From Nitrospirota bacterium (GTDB lineage: Bacteria; Nitrospirota; Nitrospiria; Nitrospirales; Nitrospiraceae): a DNA stretch of 9,009 nt. This document shows, in pieces, positions 5,820 through 9,009 of this stretch. The stretch's first letter is position 1, and each line of letters starts with the position of its first letter. The notes beneath the pieces were generated by a model. It was not told the origin of the DNA, ran no database searches, and saw only the letters and a program-made list of their open reading frames with translations. The position numbers were made by a program, and so were the translations under genes. The stretch lies in the NCBI GenBank assembly GCA_016235225.1, contig JACRLS010000066.1, positions 1 to 9,009 on the forward strand, in the 5' to 3' direction.

Positions 5820-7460
5820 ATGCCAAAGCAGTTGTTATATGGCGACCAGGCGCGAGCCGCCATTCTGAGAGGCGTCAACCAGCTCGCCGATGCCGTAAAG
5901 GCCACCTTGGGGCCCAAGGGCCGCAATGCGATTCTCGACAAGAAGTTCGGCGCGCCGACCATCACGAAAGACGGCGTGACCGTCGCGAAGGAAGTGGAAC
6001 TGAAGAACCCGTACGAAAACATGGGCGCCCAGCTTGTCCGCGAAGTCGCCAGCAAGACCAGCGACACGGCGGGCGACGGCACCACCACCGCGACCGTGCT
6101 GGCGCAGGCGATCTACCGGGAAGGCGCCAAGAACATCACCGCGGGCGGCAACCCCATGGAGATCAAGCGCGGCATTGACCGGGCCGTCGAGATCATCATC
6201 AGCGAGCTCAAGAAGATCAGCAAACCCTGCCAGGCGAAGACCGAGATCTCCCAGGTCGGCACCATTTCCGCCAACAACGACAAGACGATCGGCGATTTGA
6301 TCGCCGAGGCGATGGAAAAGGTCGGCAAAGACGGTGTGATTACGGTCGAGGAAGCCAAGTCTATGACGACCTCGCTGGATGTCGTCGAAGGCATGCAGTT
6401 CGACCGCGGGTACATCTCCCCCTACTTCGTCACCAATGCCGAGCGGATGGAAGTGGTGATGGAGGAGCCGTTCATCCTGATCAATGAGAAGAAGGTCAGC
6501 GACATGAAGGACCTGCTGCCCCTCCTGGAACAGGTCGCCAAGATGGGCCGGCCGCTCGTCATTCTCGCCGAAGAAGTCGAGGGCGAGGCCTTGGCCACTC
6601 TGGTGGTGAACAAGCTGCGCGGGACCCTCAATGTGGCCGCAGTCAAAGCGCCGGGCTTCGGCGACCGCCGCAAGGCCATGCTGGAGGACATCGCGATCCT
6701 GACCGGCGGTCAAGTGATCTCTGAGGAACTGGGCCTCAAGCTGGAGAACATCAAGCTGACAGACCTGGGCCGAGCCAAGCGCGTCACGATCGACAAGGAT
6801 AACACCACGATCGTCGAGGGCTACGGCGATACCAAGAAGATCGAAGGCCGCGTGAAGCAGATCAAGACCCAGATTGAAGAAACGACCTCCGACTACGATC
6901 GGGAGAAGCTGCAAGAGCGGCTTGCCAAGATCGTGGGCGGCGTGGCGGTCATCAACGTCGGAGCCGCCACCGAGACGGAAATGAAGGAAAAGAAAGCCCG
7001 CGTCGAAGATGCGCTCCATGCGACCAAGGCCGCCGTGGAGGAAGGGATCGTTCCCGGGGGCGGTGTGGCCTTGCTGCGCTGTGCCTCGGCCCTGGAAGGA
7101 CTGAAGATCGAGCCGGAACAACAGGTGGGCGTCAACATTGTGCGCCGAGCCCTGGAAGAGCCGATCCGCCAGATCGTCGAGAACGCGGGTGTGGAAGGAT
7201 CGGTCGTGGTGAACAAGGTGCGCCAGGAGAAGAACCCGGCGTTCGGCTTCAACGCCGCGACGGAAGAGTATGTGGACTTGATCAAGGCGGGCATCATCGA
7301 TCCCACCAAGGTCACCCGTTGCGCGCTGCAGAACGCTGCGAGCGTCTCGGGTCTCATGCTCACCACCGAGGTCATGATCACCGAAATGCCGGAAGAGAAG
7401 AAGGAAGCGGCCGGCGGCGGGATGGGCGGCCACAACCACGGCATGGAAGGGATGTACTAA
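5820..7460 (+). CDS. groEL: Chaperonin GroEL (Cpn60)
   Basis: GroEL is the 14-subunit double-ring ATPase that folds proteins inside a closed chamber with GroES. The 546 residues are full length. ATP-site motifs are present: TLGPKGRN (29-36), TITKDGV (47-53) with Asp51, and TAGDGTTTAT (83-92) with Asp86. The apical domain follows at about 190-375. The family signature AAVEEGIVPGGG comes after the segment VEDALHATK, which holds the ATPase aspartate equivalent to Asp398 of E. coli. The C-terminal tail is GGGMGGHNHGMEGMY (532-546): it keeps the Gly/Met character of the usual GGM repeats but includes two histidines and ends in tyrosine. GGGAGG at 5808-5813, six bases before the ATG, is a strong ribosome binding site. 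A strong terminator follows 46 bases after the stop codon. This is a housekeeping-type copy in an operon with groES. Confidence 0.98.
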   Translation: MPKQLLYGDQARAAILRGVNQLADAVKATLGPKGRNAILDKKFGAPTITKDGVTVAKEVELKNPYENMGAQLVREVASKTSDTAGDGTTTATVLAQAIYREGAKNITAGGNPMEIKRGIDRAVEIIISELKKISKPCQAKTEISQVGTISANNDKTIGDLIAEAMEKVGKDGVITVEEAKSMTTSLDVVEGMQFDRGYISPYFVTNAERMEVVMEEPFILINEKKVSDMKDLLPLLEQVAKMGRPLVILAEEVEGEALATLVVNKLRGTLNVAAVKAPGFGDRRKAMLEDIAILTGGQVISEELGLKLENIKLTDLGRAKRVTIDKDNTTIVEGYGDTKKIEGRVKQIKTQIEETTSDYDREKLQERLAKIVGGVAVINVGAATETEMKEKKARVEDALHATKAAVEEGIVPGGGVALLRCASALEGLKIEPEQQVGVNIVRRALEEPIRQIVENAGVEGSVVVNKVRQEKNPAFGFNAATEEYVDLIKAGIIDPTKVTRCALQNAASVSGLMLTTEVMITEMPEEKKEAAGGGMGGHNHGMEGMY

Positions 7461-7506
7461 GAACTGCAAGAGCTACTAGCGTATAGCTGATAGCTCGGAA
7501 ACAGAA

Positions 7507-7548
7507 ACGAAGGGCCGGACGGTGATCCCGTCCGGCCCTTCGTGTTTT
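7507..7548 (+). terminator. Intrinsic terminator after groEL, possibly used from both sides
   Basis: A perfect 16-base-pair GC-rich stem (7507-7522 with 7528-7543) with a five-base loop is followed by GTTTT (7544-7548). It lies 46 bases after the groEL stop codon. The glnE-type gene converges on it from the other side with its stop at 7571. On the minus strand the hairpin is followed only by a broken T-run (TTTCTGT), so termination of that gene here is possible but weaker. A short inverted repeat, GAGCTA (7470-7475) with TAGCTC (7491-7496), lies between the groEL stop and the hairpin. Confidence 0.85.
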
Positions 7549-7570
7549 CAGGAGCGAGTACCAGGCATGG

Positions 7571-9009
7571 CTACTTGTGCTTGCGGGCCAGACGCAAGGT
7601 CGCCGTCAGGAGAGGGGATTGCTCAGGAGAGACGAAGAGGCTACGGTAGAGCCGGTTCACCTGCGTGGTATGCCGTTCGAAGTCGGCCTTGAATTGCTTC
7701 AGCGCCTGGACGGGATTCGTGGGCGCATAGCCGAGCCGGATCGCGCATCGCATGTTTTCCTCGTCCTGATCCGGGAGCGCATGGGTCTGTAGATCGTCGA
7801 CCATCTGGAGCTTGTGCTCCACATCGCGCAGAAACACGTAGGCGTTCCGCAGCGCCGCCTCATGGCGGTCCGACAGCAGGCCCAGACGCCTGAATCGACC
7901 CAGGGCGTCGAGCGTGTTCCTCGTCCGGAGACCTTCGACCGTCCGCCCGCCGAGCACTTGGATGGCCTGCACCAGAAATTCGATCTCCCGGATGCCCCCA
8001 ATCCCGAGTTTGACGTTTCTGCGCTCCTGGCCGCGGCTGGTCATCTTCGTATCGATCATATCCTTGACGGCCTTGATCTCGGCAATGACCGCGGTGGCCT
8101 CCTGTCGACCCACCGGCGCCTTCCCGACTCCATACACGAACGGGCGGGCCGCCCGCAGAAACGCCTGCCCGAGGGTGAGATCCCCTGCTATCGGCCAGGC
8201 CTTCAGCAGCGCCAGCCGTTCCCACCCTTCGCCCCGCTTCGCATAGTATTCACGATACGCGCCGACCGGTCGACTCAGCCGGCCCGTCGTCCCTTCCGCC
8301 CGCAGACGCAAGTCCACTCGAAACAGATAGCCTTCCTGGGTCGGTTCTGCCAGCGCCCGGGACAAGGCCCGCCCGAGCAACTCAAAATACTCCTCATTGG
8401 GAATCGACCGGAGAAAACGGGACGCACGAGCACCCCCCACTTTTCTGGTCTCTCCATCATCAGAAGTATGCACGAACAGGAGATCTACATCCGAGCTGTA
8501 GTTCAGTTCGCCCCCGCCGAGCTTGCCCATGGCCATGACGACGAACCCATTCTTGGCGGACTTTCCACCGCGGGTCCGAATCATCGGCGCCCCATGCTGT
8601 TGCTGCAAATCCGCCTCCACGGCCTCCAGGGCCAACTGGATCATCACCGCAGCCAGATCAGACAGAGCCGCCGTCGTTTCAGGCACCGTCGCCAGCCGCA
8701 ACAGATCACGCACACCGATGCGGAGCATCTCGCGCCGGCGAATGCGTCGCAGGGCATCGAGTTTCAATTCGGCCGCCTGCACGTTCTGCACCGCGATTCT
8801 CGTCGCCCGGTCGAGTTCGCCACGCGAGGGACGGCGGACCAGGACCTGTTGTTCAGCCAGCCAGTACATCAGCATCGGATCGCGCACGAGCGTCTGCGCC
8901 AAGGCATCGCTGGTCCCGAAAATGCTGCACATCAATTGCAGCATGCGCCGCGCGTCCTTGAGGTAATCGAAGAGTTGCGTCCGACTCACGCCGGTCTGCA
9001 CGAACCGAT
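7571..9009 (-). CDS. glnE: GlnE-type glutamine synthetase adenylyl-removing/transferase protein, C-terminal part (runs off right edge)
   Basis: GlnE switches glutamine synthetase off and on by adding or removing AMP. Numbering the visible protein from the Val codon at 9001, there is a helical lead (FGTSDALAQTLVRDPMLMYW, 28-47), RRREMLRIGVRDLL (88-101), the nucleotidyltransferase core MGKLGGGELNYSSDVDLLF (158-176) with Asp171 and Asp173, the third carboxylate in FRVDLRLR (227-234, Asp230), KLGIGGIREIEFLVQ (331-345) and VEHKLQMVDDLQTHALP (394-410). The GGGELNYSSD and GGIREIEF wording is that of the N-terminal adenylyl-removing half of E. coli GlnE, not of its C-terminal transferase half (GYGKLGGWELGYSSD, then GGITDIEF). 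After a short helix the protein ends at a TAG (7573-7571), where a full-length GlnE would continue for about 450 more residues. The frame is open to the right edge, so the true start is outside. The GTG at 9001 is probably an internal Val. Confidence 0.85.
   Translation of the reverse strand, partial: RFVQTGVSRTQLFDYLKDARRMLQLMCSIFGTSDALAQTLVRDPMLMYWLAEQQVLVRRPSRGELDRATRIAVQNVQAAELKLDALRRIRRREMLRIGVRDLLRLATVPETTAALSDLAAVMIQLALEAVEADLQQQHGAPMIRTRGGKSAKNGFVVMAMGKLGGGELNYSSDVDLLFVHTSDDGETRKVGGARASRFLRSIPNEEYFELLGRALSRALAEPTQEGYLFRVDLRLRAEGTTGRLSRPVGAYREYYAKRGEGWERLALLKAWPIAGDLTLGQAFLRAARPFVYGVGKAPVGRQEATAVIAEIKAVKDMIDTKMTSRGQERRNVKLGIGGIREIEFLVQAIQVLGGRTVEGLRTRNTLDALGRFRRLGLLSDRHEAALRNAYVFLRDVEHKLQMVDDLQTHALPDQDEENMRCAIRLGYAPTNPVQALKQFKADFERHTTQVNRLYRSLFVSPEQSPLLTATLRLARKHK

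Noticed and set aside
5835..7469. 544-codon open frame antisense to groEL
   Set aside because: It mirrors the strong codon bias of groEL. The translated protein is histidine- and leucine-rich without recognisable domains, and it has no ribosome binding site context of note.
9001..9001. GTG at 9001 as start of a complete GlnE-like gene
   Set aside because: The frame stays open to the window edge (Arg-Phe-Val upstream), and family members have sequence of the same type before this point, so it is more likely an internal Val.

Overview
The window reads like ordinary, gene-dense chromosome from a GC-rich Gram-negative-type bacterium. The gene set and protein wording (RibBA, NasA/NarK-type nitrate transporter, an RpoH with an acidic N-terminal extension, a GlnE relative, heptad-like repeats between genes) are most reminiscent of Nitrospirota such as Nitrospira. 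This assignment is inference from general impression, with no database match behind it. No rRNA, tRNA, CRISPR array, phage gene or transposase was seen.

Left part (1-4200) is read on the minus strand, from right to left: a nitrate/nitrite major facilitator transporter, the bifunctional riboflavin enzyme RibBA, a 324-base gap holding nested inverted repeats, lumazine synthase RibH, antitermination factor NusB (start codon one base after the ribH stop), a repeat-rich spacer, and the first 56 codons of adenylosuccinate lyase PurB. RibBA supplies the pyrimidine precursor (and in most bacteria the four-carbon unit) that RibH condenses to 6,7-dimethyl-8-ribityllumazine. The ribH-nusB pairing is common in bacteria.

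Middle (4200-7560) is read on the plus strand and is a heat-shock block: a divergent promoter region, a sigma-32 (RpoH) gene, then groES and groEL, closed by a strong intrinsic terminator. The rpoH reading frame is broken near 4988: regions 2 and 3 are in one frame, region 4 is in another, and about 40 linker codons seem to be missing. A sigma-32-like promoter lies upstream of groES. No CIRCE operator was found there.

Right part (7571-9009, minus strand) is the end of a GlnE-type gene. What is visible matches the adenylyl-removing half of glutamine synthetase adenylyltransferase, and the protein stops right after it instead of running on into the second, adenylyl-transferring half.

The points most worth checking are: two substituted active-site positions in the RibB half of RibBA (Arg to Trp and His to Gln), the broken rpoH, the half-length GlnE end, and the nested inverted-repeat element between ribBA and ribH. 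I see no convincing new multi-gene system.
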